In this document: positions 13,795-22,876 of the stretch, one piece after another | Position numbering within the stretch: the first letter of the stretch is position 1 | Layout: every line of letters begins with the position of its first letter | Assembly (NCBI GenBank): GCA_938083085.1 | Contig: CALLKX010000034.1 | Coordinates: forward strand, 1-33,361 | Direction of reading: 5' to 3' | Length of the DNA stretch: 33,361 bases | Source: an uncultured bacterium | GTDB lineage: Bacteria > Planctomycetota > UBA1135 > GCA-002686595 | The notes under the pieces: model-generated | What the model was told of the DNA's origin: nothing | Seen by the model: the letters and a program-made list of their open reading frames with translations, nothing else | The model's database searches: none | Made by a program: the position numbers and the translations under genes

Positions 13795-15558
13795 TCAATA
13801 GGGCCAGCGGCGGACCCCCACTCGCGCGGCCCAGGCCTGCCACGCGGACGCCATCCGCGCGACGCGAACCGGCTGCTCCGAGGAGAGATCATGGAGCTCG
13901 GTGCGGTCGGACCACATGTCGTAGAGCGCCCAGCGCACCGGCTGGGCCTTCCGATAGGCCGAGACGATCTTGAAGCGACCGTCGCGCATGGCGAGGTTCC
14001 CGTGGTGCTCGAAGAAGAGCGGCCGCTCACGCTCGAGCTCGCCACCCCGCAGGTGCGGCATGAGGTCGACGCCCTCCATGGGCTGCACCTCTGAGCCGCT
14101 GAAGGAGGCGGGGTACGCCCCACCCCCGGCGCTGAGGAGCGTCGGCATCACGTCGATCAGGTGGGCGGGAGCGTGCACGATCTGCCCCGCCCTCGCTGGA
14201 CTCAACCCGGCTGGCCAGTGAACGATGAAGGGGGTGCTGATCCCTCCCTCGAGCCCGTCATGCTTGAACCCGCGGAAGGGCGCGTTCGAAACGCTCGCCC
14301 AGCCCGGCCCATAGGAGACGTAGCTGTCCTCCGGTCCCGCCATCACCGCAGGCCCCGTGCGCACCACGCGACCGTCCCGGGTCTGCATGGGCGGCCAGAT
14401 CTTCATCTGCAGCCCATCTGGGCCGAGGGGTTCGTACGCCACGCCGTCGAGGTCCTTGGCGTTGGATCGGAAGCCCATGTTCTCGGCGCACCCGCCGTTG
14501 TCCTGGAGGTACACGAAAAGCGTGTTCTCGAGCTCTCCCCGCTCCTCCAGCGACTCCACGATGCCGGCGATGCCGCGGTCCATGCGCGTCACCATCGCCG
14601 CGTAGCACTCCATGTTGCGCGCCTCCCACTCGAGGTGCTTCATGCGGTCCCAGTCCCTGGCGAGCGGCGCCTGCTGCCAGCGCTCGTCCAGCACCCCCAG
14701 CTCCACGGCCCGCGCGCGGCGAGCCGCAGCCACGGGCCCGAAGCCCTCGTCATACTGTCCGTCGTAGGCGGCGATCTCCTCCTCCGGCGCGTGCATGGGC
14801 CAGTGAGCGGAGGTGTAGGACACGTACAGGAAGAGCGGCGCCTCGGCGTGCTCTCCGGCGAAGTGGTCCTCGATGAACCGCTCGGCGTTGTCGCTGATGG
14901 CGTCGCTGTAGTAGAAGCGCTCCGGCCGGTAGAGCGGGTCGTTCTCCGGCGTGATGAACGTGTTGCCTCGACACAGGGTCGTCGGGTCATAGAAGCTCCC
15001 CGCGCCCGTGATCGTCCCGTAGAAGCGGTCAAAGCCACGCTGCAGCGGCCAGTTGTGCTTGAGCCCATCGGCCCGCACATGCTTGGTCACGTGCCACTTG
15101 CCCGAGAGGTACGTCCGATAGCCACCGGCCCCGAGCGCCTCCGCCAGGGTCACGCAACGGCGGTTCAGGTCCCCGCGGTAGGCGTCGGTGCCGCGGTCGG
15201 AGGTCATCAGCCCGATCCCCGCCTGGTGGGAGTAGAGCCCCGTGAGCAGCGACGCCCGCGTCGGGCAGCAGCGCGACGTGTTGTAGAACTGCGTCATCCG
15301 CACGCCGCCCGCCGCCAGGCCGTCGAGGGTAGGCGTCTGGATCTCGCCGCCGTAGCAGCCGATGTCCGTGAAGCCCATGTCGTCCGCCATCACGAGGACG
15401 ATGTTCGGGCGCCCGTCGCGGGGGGGATCGACCCGGCCGTCCGACAGGCCGGCGCGAACAGCCCCCGCCGGCGAGGGCGTCGAGCTCGGTGGGAATGCGA
15501 GCGTCCCCGCGCCCGCCGGAGCGGACACGAGGACGAGAAAGAGCGCGGCGATGGTCAT
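13795..15558 (-). CDS. Exported sulfatase (arylsulfatase family, formylglycine type)
   Basis: The protein has 587 residues. Residues 1-18 are a signal peptide (MTIAALFLVLVSAPAGAG). The family signature follows: PNIVLVMADDMGFTDIGCYGG with metal-binding Asp59/Asp60. The formylglycine motif CCPTRASLLTG (C-x-P-x-R, Cys97) is intact, so a formylglycine-generating enzyme is needed elsewhere; none is in the window. YLSGKWHVTK carries the expected Lys and His, and LQDNGGCAEN gives the DN pair. The C-terminal part (DGRFKIVSAYRKAQPVRWALYDMWSDRTELHDLS) is also normal for the family. It cleaves sulfate esters, substrate unknown, probably in the periplasm. It follows fadJ by 26 bp on the same strand but has its own TAGGCT element. 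Confidence 0.96.
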   Translation of the reverse strand: MTIAALFLVLVSAPAGAGTLAFPPSSTPSPAGAVRAGLSDGRVDPPRDGRPNIVLVMADDMGFTDIGCYGGEIQTPTLDGLAAGGVRMTQFYNTSRCCPTRASLLTGLYSHQAGIGLMTSDRGTDAYRGDLNRRCVTLAEALGAGGYRTYLSGKWHVTKHVRADGLKHNWPLQRGFDRFYGTITGAGSFYDPTTLCRGNTFITPENDPLYRPERFYYSDAISDNAERFIEDHFAGEHAEAPLFLYVSYTSAHWPMHAPEEEIAAYDGQYDEGFGPVAAARRARAVELGVLDERWQQAPLARDWDRMKHLEWEARNMECYAAMVTRMDRGIAGIVESLEERGELENTLFVYLQDNGGCAENMGFRSNAKDLDGVAYEPLGPDGLQMKIWPPMQTRDGRVVRTGPAVMAGPEDSYVSYGPGWASVSNAPFRGFKHDGLEGGISTPFIVHWPAGLSPARAGQIVHAPAHLIDVMPTLLSAGGGAYPASFSGSEVQPMEGVDLMPHLRGGELERERPLFFEHHGNLAMRDGRFKIVSAYRKAQPVRWALYDMWSDRTELHDLSSEQPVRVARMASAWQAWAARVGVRRWPY

Positions 15559-15564
15559 GCCGTC

Positions 15565-15570
15565 AGCCTA
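15565..15570 (-). promoter_or_regulatory. Candidate leaderless -10 element (TAGGCT) for the sulfatase gene
   Basis: TAGGCT on the minus strand ends 6 nt before ATG 15558, the same hexamer and spacing as at nnr. It lies in the 26-bp gap after fadJ, so the sulfatase may be expressed independently of the fad genes. Confidence 0.5.
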
Positions 15571-15584
15571 GCCGCTGCGCGGAA

Positions 15585-17801
15585 TCAGGCCGAGGAGTCT
15601 GTCAGACCGTGGAAGGTCCCTCCGTCGCCGGCCAGCCTGCGGAGGATCTCCGCCGGCTCGAAGCGCTCGGCCGCGGCCCCGCGCTCGGCCACGTCGGCCA
15701 TGGCCCGGTGCGCGTCCATACGCTCGCAGATGTTGCCTGCACCGACGGAGTCCACGTACTTCAGCAGGCCCCCCCGGAATGGGGCGAAGCCGGTGCCAAA
15801 CACCGTGGCGAGGTCGAACTCCGCCGGCGTCGCCACGACCCTGTCCTCGAAGGCGCGGGCGCCCTCGCCGACCATGGCCAGCACCACCCGCTCGACAATC
15901 TCCACGTCGCTCATGCGCATCGCCCGGCTGCTCGACTGGTACCCCGAGAGGTCCTCCATGAGCATCGGCGCGCCCTTCCTGGCGCGTCCCTTGCGGCGAT
16001 GATCGTAGAACCCGGCCCCTGACTTCTTGCCGAGGCGGTCCGGCCCCATCATGCCCAGCAGGGCCTCGGTCGGCGCCATGCGCTCCCCGTACCCCTCATG
16101 CAGGGACTTGGCCGCGTGGGCCGCGATGTCGAGGCCCACCTCGTCGAGCAGCGTGAACGGGCCCATGGGCATCCCAAAGCGCACCATGAGCCGGTCGACG
16201 CGCAGCGGGCTGATGCCCTCCACGAAGAGCCGGACGGCCTCGTCGAGGTAGGGACCCAGCAACCGGTTCACCAGGAAGCCGGGCACGTCGCGGGTCACCA
16301 CCGGCGTCTTGCCCAGGGCCACCGACAGGGCGGCGATCTTCGTCACCGTCTCGTCGGAGGTCTGCTCACCCCGCACGATCTCCACGAGCGGCATCTGCTT
16401 GACCGGGTTGAAGAAGTGCATCCCCACCACACGCTCAGGGTTGGGCGTGCCCGCCTGCATGGCCGTGACGCTCAGCGAGGAGGTGTTGGTGCAGAGGATC
16501 GCGTCGTCCGCCATCTCCTGCGCGAGTTGTCCGAGGACCTTGTGCTTCACCTCGAGCACCTCCGCGACCGCCTCGACCGCCACGTCCGCCGCAGCGATCG
16601 CGCCGATGCTGAGGGAGACCTCCAGACGATCGATGGCTCGGTTGGCCTCGTGGGGCTGATAGCGGCGGCGCTTGCGCTTCTTGTCCACGTCCTTGCGGTG
16701 GGTGATCGTCGCCGCGTCGAGCGCGCTCTGCGAGAGGTCGAAGAGGCGCACGTGCAGGCCTCGGTCGGCCATCAGGCTGGCGATGCCCGCGCCCATCACG
16801 CCGCCGCCCACGACTGCGCCCGCCCTCATCCTCGGCGGCGCGCTGCCGTCCGCGAACTGCGCGGCCTTCTTGGCGGCCTCGGACGCGAAGTAGATGGAGA
16901 CGAGGTTCTTGCAGACCTTGCCGGTAACCAGCTCGACCGTCCCCTCCGCCTCGATCCGTGCCGCCTCTTGGCGGGTCTTGCTCGGCGCGTTCAGGACGAT
17001 GTCCAGGGCGCGATACGGCGCGGGGTAGTTCCCGTGCGCCTTGCGGTCGATCTGCTTGGTGGCCTGGTTCGAGATCACGAAGCGGGCCAGCGGGTTGCGG
17101 TCCACCATCCAGGTCTTCCAGCCGCGGCTCCGGCGCCGGAGACGCTCGCGGCCCATGGCCATGTCGCTGGCCACGCGCACGAGGTACTCCTTCTTCGTGA
17201 GGCGGTCGACCATCCCGAGGCGTTTGGCCTTCTTCGCCGGGTAGAGGCGCCCCGTGAGGATCGCGTCGAGCGCCGTCGGGACCCCGACGCGCTTGGGCAG
17301 GCGGTGCGACCCGCCCCAGCCCGGGATGATGCCGAGCTGGGTCTCAGGGAGCCCGATGCGGGTCTTCTTGTCGTCGGTCGCGACGATGGCGTCGCAGGCG
17401 AGGCTGATCTCGAACGCGCCGCCGGGCACTGGACCTCCGACGGCGGCGATGGTCCGCGCTCGCATGGACTCGAGGCGCCCGAACAGCTCGTGCACCATGA
17501 GGACGGCGTCGCGCACAATCCCGGGGTCGGTGACCGTCGCGATCGCCTCCACGTCGGCGCCGGCGAGGAACTGATCCGCGCGACGACCCGTGAGCACGAT
17601 GCCCGTGATCGAGGTGTCGGCCTCGAGCTCGGTCAGCGCGGCGTCGATGTCGCGCAGCATCGGCGCGTCCAGCACCGGGAAGCTGCGGTGTGGCGGGTCC
17701 ATGATGAGGATCGCGAGCCCGGGCTCGGGGCGCTCGAGGCGGACGCACGTTCCAGGCTCAGGCGCGTTCTCGATCCCGGGGAATCTGCTGATGTCCATCA
17801 T
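15585..17801 (-). CDS. fadJ: Enoyl-CoA hydratase / 3-hydroxyacyl-CoA dehydrogenase fusion (FadJ-like)
   Basis: The protein has 738 residues, the normal length for FadJ/FadB. Residues 1-200 are the crotonase domain: FLAGADVEAI forms the oxyanion site, and both catalytic glutamates are present (Glu131 in PGGAFEISLACD, Glu153 in GLPETQLGIIPGWGG). The usual GGG before Glu131 reads PGGAF, a small variation. Residues 327-510 are the NAD-binding dehydrogenase part, with VGGGVMGAGI (331-340), NTSSLSVTAM and the catalytic His462 in GMHFFNPVKQMPLVE (Glu474). Two 3HCDH C-terminal modules follow (DVPGFLVNRLL, GAGFYDH). It catalyses steps two and three of beta-oxidation. Its ATG overlaps the thiolase stop by 4 bp, showing translational coupling. 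Confidence 0.95.
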   Translation of the reverse strand: MMDISRFPGIENAPEPGTCVRLERPEPGLAILIMDPPHRSFPVLDAPMLRDIDAALTELEADTSITGIVLTGRRADQFLAGADVEAIATVTDPGIVRDAVLMVHELFGRLESMRARTIAAVGGPVPGGAFEISLACDAIVATDDKKTRIGLPETQLGIIPGWGGSHRLPKRVGVPTALDAILTGRLYPAKKAKRLGMVDRLTKKEYLVRVASDMAMGRERLRRRSRGWKTWMVDRNPLARFVISNQATKQIDRKAHGNYPAPYRALDIVLNAPSKTRQEAARIEAEGTVELVTGKVCKNLVSIYFASEAAKKAAQFADGSAPPRMRAGAVVGGGVMGAGIASLMADRGLHVRLFDLSQSALDAATITHRKDVDKKRKRRRYQPHEANRAIDRLEVSLSIGAIAAADVAVEAVAEVLEVKHKVLGQLAQEMADDAILCTNTSSLSVTAMQAGTPNPERVVGMHFFNPVKQMPLVEIVRGEQTSDETVTKIAALSVALGKTPVVTRDVPGFLVNRLLGPYLDEAVRLFVEGISPLRVDRLMVRFGMPMGPFTLLDEVGLDIAAHAAKSLHEGYGERMAPTEALLGMMGPDRLGKKSGAGFYDHRRKGRARKGAPMLMEDLSGYQSSSRAMRMSDVEIVERVVLAMVGEGARAFEDRVVATPAEFDLATVFGTGFAPFRGGLLKYVDSVGAGNICERMDAHRAMADVAERGAAAERFEPAEILRRLAGDGGTFHGLTDSSA

Positions 17802-19120
17802 GAGGAGATCCTCTCGAGGAGGACGGCGCCGCCCTGGCCGCCGCCGATGCAGAGGGTCGCGAGCGTCAGCTCGTGATCCCCCACCTCCAGTTCGTGTGCT
17901 GCGGTGAGGAGGAGCCGCGCGCCGGTGGCCCCCACGGGATGACCGAGGGCAATCGCACCCCCGTTGATGTTGGTGCGAGTCAGGTCGAGCTCGCCGACCG
18001 CGCCGCTGCGCCCGAGGCGCCCCGAGCCAAACTCGGCGCTCCCGAAGGCCTTCTGGCAGGCAATGACCTGGGCTGCGAAGGCCTCGTTCAGCTCGATGGC
18101 GCCCACGTCGGACAGGCTGACCCCCGCCTGATCAAGAGCCCTAGCTGTGGCGTAAACGGGCCCGAGCCCCATCCGCTCGGGGTCGCAGCCCGCCCATGCC
18201 CAGGACTTGATCCGGGCGAGGGGCGCGAGGCCGAGCTCCCTGGCTCGCTCGTTCGTCGTCACGATCAGCGCGCCGGCGCCGTCCGTGATCCCGCAAGCGT
18301 TGCCCACGGTGACCACCCCGTCCGGCTTCTCGAAGTACGGCCGGAGCTTGGAGAGCTTGGCCGGCGACTGCCCGTCGCGGATGCTGTCGTCGTGGATGAG
18401 GGAGCTGTCGCCCGTGCGAGCGCCGAGGGGCATGACGGGGAGGATCTCGCGGTCGAAGCGACCCGCGTCCCGCGCCTTCGCCGCGCGGTTGTGGCTCTGC
18501 GCCGCGTAGCCGTCGCAGTCCTCGCGGGTGATTCCGAAGTCCCGCGCGAGGAGCTCGGCGGTCTGGCCCATGAGCAGGTCGCAGGTCGGATCCGTCAGCC
18601 CCTCCAGCAGCGCGATGCGCGGCTTCAGGAAGGACGGGCGGAAAGAGGCGAGCGCGGCGAGCCGCTGGCCCACCGACCTGGCCCCGGCCAGCTTGGCGAA
18701 CATCGCGGTCATCTTCTTGCTCACGATGAGCGGATACTGGCTCATCACCTCCACCCCCATCGTCAGGTACAGGTCTCCGGAGCCGGCCGCGATCGCCTCG
18801 GCGGCCGTCGTGACCGCCTCGATACCGGAGGCGCAGTTGCGAGCGACCGTCCGCGCGGGGACGTGGCGCGGGACGCCGGCCCGCAGGGCGATGACCCTGG
18901 CGATGTTCGCCTGGTCATGGGGCTGACCGACGCAGCCGACGATGACCTCGTCGATCTCCGCCGGGTCCAGCGAGGTGCGCGCGAGCAGCTCACGGGCCAC
19001 GACGGCGCCGAGGTGGCCGGCGTCCTCCTGACGGAAGCGGACGCCTGCGCGCGCCCAAGGGCTGCGCAGGCCAGCTGCGAGGACAATGTCGGGCCCTTCG
19101 GCCTTCTGGACCTGGATCAT
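17798..19120 (-). CDS. fadI: Acetyl-CoA acyltransferase (3-ketoacyl-CoA thiolase, FadI-like)
   Basis: The protein has 440 residues. It catalyses the last step of beta-oxidation, releasing acetyl-CoA. Catalytic residues are all present: Cys96 in VARNCASGIEAV, His394 in NINGGAIALGHPVGATGARLL and Cys424 in LATLCIGGGQGG. GNACGITDGAGALIV and ELNEAFAAQ are also typical. The 440-residue length and the long insert after the active Cys match FadI more than FadA. It is the first gene of fadI-fadJ. Its start faces the tetR gene across a 355-bp gap that should hold the shared control region. Confidence 0.95.
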   Translation of the reverse strand: MIQVQKAEGPDIVLAAGLRSPWARAGVRFRQEDAGHLGAVVARELLARTSLDPAEIDEVIVGCVGQPHDQANIARVIALRAGVPRHVPARTVARNCASGIEAVTTAAEAIAAGSGDLYLTMGVEVMSQYPLIVSKKMTAMFAKLAGARSVGQRLAALASFRPSFLKPRIALLEGLTDPTCDLLMGQTAELLARDFGITREDCDGYAAQSHNRAAKARDAGRFDREILPVMPLGARTGDSSLIHDDSIRDGQSPAKLSKLRPYFEKPDGVVTVGNACGITDGAGALIVTTNERARELGLAPLARIKSWAWAGCDPERMGLGPVYATARALDQAGVSLSDVGAIELNEAFAAQVIACQKAFGSAEFGSGRLGRSGAVGELDLTRTNINGGAIALGHPVGATGARLLLTAAHELEVGDHELTLATLCIGGGQGGAVLLERISS

Positions 19121-19475
19121 GCGGTTCCGGTGCGGTCGGTGGCGGTGTCTCGTTCCGAGATGAGGGCGGGCGGGTGGCCGACAGCAATGGCCGCCCAGGG
19201 CCCACAGGGGCCCCCCCAGGGTCCCTTCTCGGCTAGAAGCTGCCTTACAGTTTACGCTGTCAACCTGGAATGCCGATGGACGCAGTGGAGTTCACGAACC
19301 ATCTGGCGCCCTCGTGGGGCTCCCCACCGCCGAGCCTGAGCACCATCTGGAGCCTTTGCCCCATTCGGAGACAACCTCCCGACCCCCTCCAGGCTCGACC
19401 GCGGCCGGGAGGCCCGGACCCCGCCCGCGTCGCCTGGAGCCGCTCCCACAACGCCTTCACCGAGAGACCGAGCAG
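19121..19475. other. 355-bp divergent control region between fadI and tetR-fadE
   Basis: No gene is supported. The notable part is 19245-19263, an ACAG-N6-CTGT inverted repeat with overlapping TANNNT hexamers on the plus strand and TTGACA on the minus strand. The rest (19121-19230 and 19270-19470) is Pro/Gly/Ala-coding-like GC-rich sequence that extends the tetR frame upstream to 19314 without any homology pattern. I see no hairpin or RNA element there. Confidence 0.55.
19245..19263. promoter_or_regulatory. Candidate TetR operator / fad promoter
   Basis: TTACAG, 6 nt, CTGTCAA forms an imperfect inverted repeat with a perfect ACAG/CTGT core (19247-19250 with 19257-19260). The minus strand reads TTGACA at 19263-19258, an exact -35. 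The plus strand has TACAGT (19246-19251) and TACGCT (19253-19258), both TANNNT. TetR regulators of fatty-acid genes commonly bind such sites in the divergent gap. The assignment is inference. Confidence 0.4.
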
Positions 19476-20087
19476 ATGCCCCCCTCCCGTCCGACCCGCG
19501 ACCCGGCCACTCCCCTGAGGGAGGCCATCCTCCAGGAGGCGCGCACGCTCCTGGAGAGCGGGGGTTATGCGGCCCTCTCCACGCGGCGGATCGCGTCTGC
19601 CGTGGGGTGCACGGCGACGAGCCTCTATCTCCACTTCAAGAGCAAGGACTCCCTGATCTACGCGCTCATCGACGAGGGGTTCGAGGAGTTGAACCGCCGA
19701 GTGCTGGACGTCTCGAGGGGTGAGGGCGACGCGCTCCACCTCCTCCGCGACGTCGCTGGTGCCTACGTGGCCTTCGGGCTCGAGCGCCCGGAGTACTACG
19801 AGATCATGTTCATGCTCCGCGCCGAGCAGATGGAACGATATCCCGTGGACGCCTACCGGCGAGCGCGCAGGAGCCTGGAGGTCTTCGCCGAGTTGACCGC
19901 CCTGCCCGCCGAAGAAGCGGCCCGCCGCGGGGCCATCGTCTGGTCCACCCTGCACGGCCTCGTCTCGCTCCTGATCGCCCAGCGCATCGACATCAGCCTC
20001 GACCGCTCGGCGCTCATTCAGGACCTGATTCACTCCGCCGGCCTCGGCGCCTTCGCCGCGCTCCCCTCCGGAGCCAACCGCACCTGA
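19476..20087 (+). CDS. TetR-family regulator of the fad genes (probable)
   Basis: The protein has 203 residues from ATG 19476. The N-terminal TetR HTH is clear: LREAILQEARTLLESGGYAALSTRRIASAVG then TATSLYLHFKSKDSLIYALID (LYLHFKSKD.L is the signature). The C-terminal part has YVAFGLERPEYYEIMFML, the WHG-type ligand domain seen in regulators of acyl-CoA genes. It lies 77 bp upstream of fadE on the same strand and divergent from fadI-fadJ. It probably represses both arms and senses long-chain acyl-CoA; this is inference from context. The frame is open further upstream to GTG 19314, but the extra 54 residues are Pro/Arg-rich and unlike the family. Confidence 0.93.
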   Translation: MPPSRPTRDPATPLREAILQEARTLLESGGYAALSTRRIASAVGCTATSLYLHFKSKDSLIYALIDEGFEELNRRVLDVSRGEGDALHLLRDVAGAYVAFGLERPEYYEIMFMLRAEQMERYPVDAYRRARRSLEVFAELTALPAEEAARRGAIVWSTLHGLVSLLIAQRIDISLDRSALIQDLIHSAGLGAFAALPSGANRT

Positions 20088-20164
20088 TCCACCGACGGCC
20101 ACTGGGTGTCCACCGCATCCCCGCGCCGCCGGCTCCACCGCAAGCCACCGCCACCGCTGCCATC

Positions 20165-22714
20165 ATGACTGCTCCCTTCGCGCTGACCGGATTCCTCCAC
20201 GCCGTGGGCCCCCTCTGGGTCCTGCTCGGCGTCCTCTTTGTCGCTCTCGGCCTCGGCTTCGTCGCCGCACCCCTGGCAGCCTGGACCGCGTTCGGCGCCG
20301 TCCTCGTCACGGGGCTCCTGAGCTGGAAGTGGCTGTTGGCCTACGGCGTCGTCATGGCGGTCTTCAACGTCCCGGCCATCCGGCGCGTCCTGATCTCAGG
20401 CCCCGTCATGGCGATCATGAAGGCCCTGAAGTTCCTGCCGGTCATCTCCGAGACCGAGCGGACCGCGCTGACCGCCGGCACGGTCTGGATCGACGGCGAG
20501 CTCTTCAGCGGCAAACCGGACTGGAACAAGCTCGTCACGGAGCCCTACCCCGACCTCACCGACGAGGAGCGCGAGTTCCTCGACGGTCCGTGCGAGGAGG
20601 TCTGCCGGATGACCGACGACTGGGAGGTCTTCCAGACGCGCGACCTCCCCGAGTCCGTGTGGCAGTACCTCAAGGACGAGGGCTTCTTCGGCCTGATCAT
20701 CCCCAAGGAGTACGGCGGCAAGGGCTTCACGGCGTCCATGAACAGCGCGGTGGTGGCCAAGCTCTCCTCGAGGTCCGGACCCCTGGGGATCACGGTCATG
20801 GTCCCTAACTCCCTGGGCCCGGCCGAGCTCCTCACCCACTACGGCACTCAGGAGCAGAAGGACCACTACCTCCCGCGCCTCGCCAAGGGCGTCGACATGC
20901 CCTGCTTCGCGCTCACGGAGTCGAACGCGGGCTCTGACGCCGGCGCCATGTCCTCCAGCGGCGAGGTCTTTGAGCGCGACGGCGAGCTCTGGGTGCGTCT
21001 CAACTGGCGCAAGCGCTACATCACGCTGGCCGCCATCTCCACCGTGCTCGGCTTGGCCTTCCGCCTGCGCGACCCGAACAATCACCTCGGCAAGGGCGAG
21101 GACGTGGGCATCACCTGCGCCCTGATCCCCTCCGACGCGCCGGGCGTCGTGCTCGGCAAGCGCCACGACCCGCTCGGTGTCCCCTTCTTCAACTGCCCCA
21201 CCGAAGGCCATGACGTCGAGGTCCGCCTGAATGAGGTGGTGATCGGCGGCGCCGAAGGGCTCGGCCAGGGATGGAGGATGCTCATGGAGTGCCTCGCCGC
21301 AGGCCGCGGCATCTCACTCCCCGCGTCGAGCACCGCGACGGTGAAGATGATGACCCGCGTCGCGGGCGCCTACGCTGCCGTGCGCAAGCAATTCGGCATC
21401 GCCATCGGCAAGTTCGAGGGCATCGAGGAGGGCCTCGCCCGTATCGCGGGCAAGACGTACATCCTGGAGGCCGCTCGGCGCACCACGTGCGGCGGGCTAG
21501 ATGACGGCGCCAAGCCGGCCGTCGTCACGGCGATCGCGAAGTACAACTTCACCGAGATCGCCCGCCAGACTCTCACCGACGCCATGGATATCCTCGGCGG
21601 CAAGGCCATCTCCATGGGGCCGCGGAACCCGCTGGCCCACGCCTACATGGCCACGCCGATCAGCGTGACCGTGGAGGGCGCCAACATTCTGACGCGCACG
21701 CTCATCGTGTTCGGCCAGGGCGCCATTCGCTGCCACCCCTACGCGTGGGACGAGGTTCAGGCCGTGGAGAAGGGCGACACCGCGGGCTTCGACCGCGCGT
21801 TCTTCGGGCACATCGGACACGTGGTTCGGAACGCCTCGCGCTCGGTGGTGCTGTCGGCAACCCGCGGGGCGTTGGCGACCTCTCCGGTCACCGGGCCTGC
21901 CGCTGGCTACTACAAGAAGCTCTCCTGGGCCTCGGCGTCCTTCGCCACCATGTCCGACATGGCCATGGCCATGCTCGGTGGCGACCTGAAGCGCAAGGAG
22001 GCCCTCACTGGCCGCTTCGCCGACGTCTTCTCCTGGCTCTACCTCGGGAACGCCGTGCTCCGGCGGTTCGAGGCGGAGGGCCGCCGTAAGGAGGACCTCC
22101 CCTACCTCCACTGGTCCATGCAGACCTGCCTGGCCGAGATTCAGAAGGGCTTCGACGGGATCTTCAGCAACTTCAACGTCCCCCTGCTGGGCTGGTTCTT
22201 CCGAGGCCCGATCGCGCTCTGGTCGCGCTTCAACGTGATGTCCACGGGACCGAACGACCGCATGATGCAGCGGGTCGCCCGCGCCATGCAGCAGCCGGGT
22301 GAGCAGCGCGACAGGATGACGAGCGGCATGTACATCCCCACGGCGCTCGACGAGGCCATGGGCCAGCTCGAGCACGCGCTCGTGCTCTGCACCGAGGCCG
22401 ACGAGGTTCAGCGCAGGATCCGCGACGCGGTGAAGAAGAAGAAGATCACCAAGCGTGCCCCCGCCGCGATGGCCGATGACGCCCTGCGCCTGGGGATCAT
22501 CACGGCCTCGGAGCGAGACCTCATCGACCGCGCAGGAGAGGCACGCGCCGCGGTAGTGGAGGTGGACTCGTTCAGCCTCGAGGCCTACGCCGAGCGGGCC
22601 CTCGACCCGACCGTTCCCATGGGCCTGCGTCGCGTGGGCGACGATTCCCGGCCCGCGCGGCCCGAGCCGGCCCCAGCGGAAGGCACTTCGGGCGACGAGA
22701 CCAGCGCAGCCTGA
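20165..22714 (+). CDS. fadE: Acyl-CoA dehydrogenase FadE (membrane-anchored long form)
   Basis: The protein has 849 residues, similar to E. coli FadE (814). It catalyses the first oxidation of fatty acyl-CoA with FAD. Residues 1-70 contain two or three membrane helices (LWVLLGVLFVALGLGFVAAP, LLAYGVVMAVF). The acyl-CoA dehydrogenase domain follows with FGLIIPKEYGGKGF, LLTHYGTQEQKDHYLPRLAKG, CFALTESNAGSDAGAM, VRLNWRKRYITLA and RKQFGIAIGKFEGIEEGLARI. The C-terminal part fits DUF1974 (IFGQG-type end of ACAD, then helices up to about 770). A Pro/Ala/Glu-rich tail ends it. It is downstream of tetR and probably regulated by it. An imperfect hairpin at 22751-22778 follows. Very confident. Confidence 0.97.
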   Translation: MTAPFALTGFLHAVGPLWVLLGVLFVALGLGFVAAPLAAWTAFGAVLVTGLLSWKWLLAYGVVMAVFNVPAIRRVLISGPVMAIMKALKFLPVISETERTALTAGTVWIDGELFSGKPDWNKLVTEPYPDLTDEEREFLDGPCEEVCRMTDDWEVFQTRDLPESVWQYLKDEGFFGLIIPKEYGGKGFTASMNSAVVAKLSSRSGPLGITVMVPNSLGPAELLTHYGTQEQKDHYLPRLAKGVDMPCFALTESNAGSDAGAMSSSGEVFERDGELWVRLNWRKRYITLAAISTVLGLAFRLRDPNNHLGKGEDVGITCALIPSDAPGVVLGKRHDPLGVPFFNCPTEGHDVEVRLNEVVIGGAEGLGQGWRMLMECLAAGRGISLPASSTATVKMMTRVAGAYAAVRKQFGIAIGKFEGIEEGLARIAGKTYILEAARRTTCGGLDDGAKPAVVTAIAKYNFTEIARQTLTDAMDILGGKAISMGPRNPLAHAYMATPISVTVEGANILTRTLIVFGQGAIRCHPYAWDEVQAVEKGDTAGFDRAFFGHIGHVVRNASRSVVLSATRGALATSPVTGPAAGYYKKLSWASASFATMSDMAMAMLGGDLKRKEALTGRFADVFSWLYLGNAVLRRFEAEGRRKEDLPYLHWSMQTCLAEIQKGFDGIFSNFNVPLLGWFFRGPIALWSRFNVMSTGPNDRMMQRVARAMQQPGEQRDRMTSGMYIPTALDEAMGQLEHALVLCTEADEVQRRIRDAVKKKKITKRAPAAMADDALRLGIITASERDLIDRAGEARAAVVEVDSFSLEAYAERALDPTVPMGLRRVGDDSRPARPEPAPAEGTSGDETSAA

Positions 22715-22750
22715 GGGAAGGGGTTTCCCGAAGGCCACTGAGATGCACCC

Positions 22751-22778
22751 ACGCCCGGGTCGCTCGCGACTTGGGCGT
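22751..22778 (+). terminator. Imperfect 13-bp hairpin after fadE
   Basis: ACGCCC-GG-GTCGC pairs with GCGAC-TT-GGGCGT, the GG/TT step being two G-U pairs, with a 2-nt centre. It is 37 bp after the fadE stop and is followed by GAACTTTG, a weak T-rich stretch. A smaller GGGAA/TTCCC stem (22715-22729) touches the stop codon. It lies just before the promoter of the next gene. Confidence 0.5.
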
Positions 22779-22791
22779 GAACTTTGCACAA

Positions 22792-22797
22792 TATGAT
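22792..22797 (+). promoter_or_regulatory. Candidate -10 element (TATGAT) for the outer-membrane lipoprotein
   Basis: TATGAT is one mismatch from consensus. TTGGGC at 22771-22776 is a possible -35 with a short 15-bp spacer. Transcription would start near 22804 and give a leader of about 70 nt before ATG 22877. This argues against the in-frame ATG at 22793, which lies inside the -10. Confidence 0.5.
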
Positions 22798-22876
22798 CCG
22801 CCTGCCGCTGCCCCCCCGCGGCGACGGCCTCCTTCATCCCCATCCGGATATGGCCCGCCCCCAGGGCCTCCCCCCC

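Noticed and set aside
19314..19475. Longer TetR start at GTG 19314
   Set aside because: The extra 54 residues are Pro/Arg-rich with no homology; the TetR domain begins after ATG 19476.
19121..19475. Small RNA or riboswitch in the fadI-tetR gap
   Set aside because: No stable stem series or known riboswitch core was seen; only a TetR-like operator stands out.
22784..22876. Earlier starts (TTG 22784, ATG 22793) for the outer-membrane lipoprotein
   Set aside because: They lie before or within the TATGAT -10 and would put about 30 residues ahead of an obvious lipoprotein signal.
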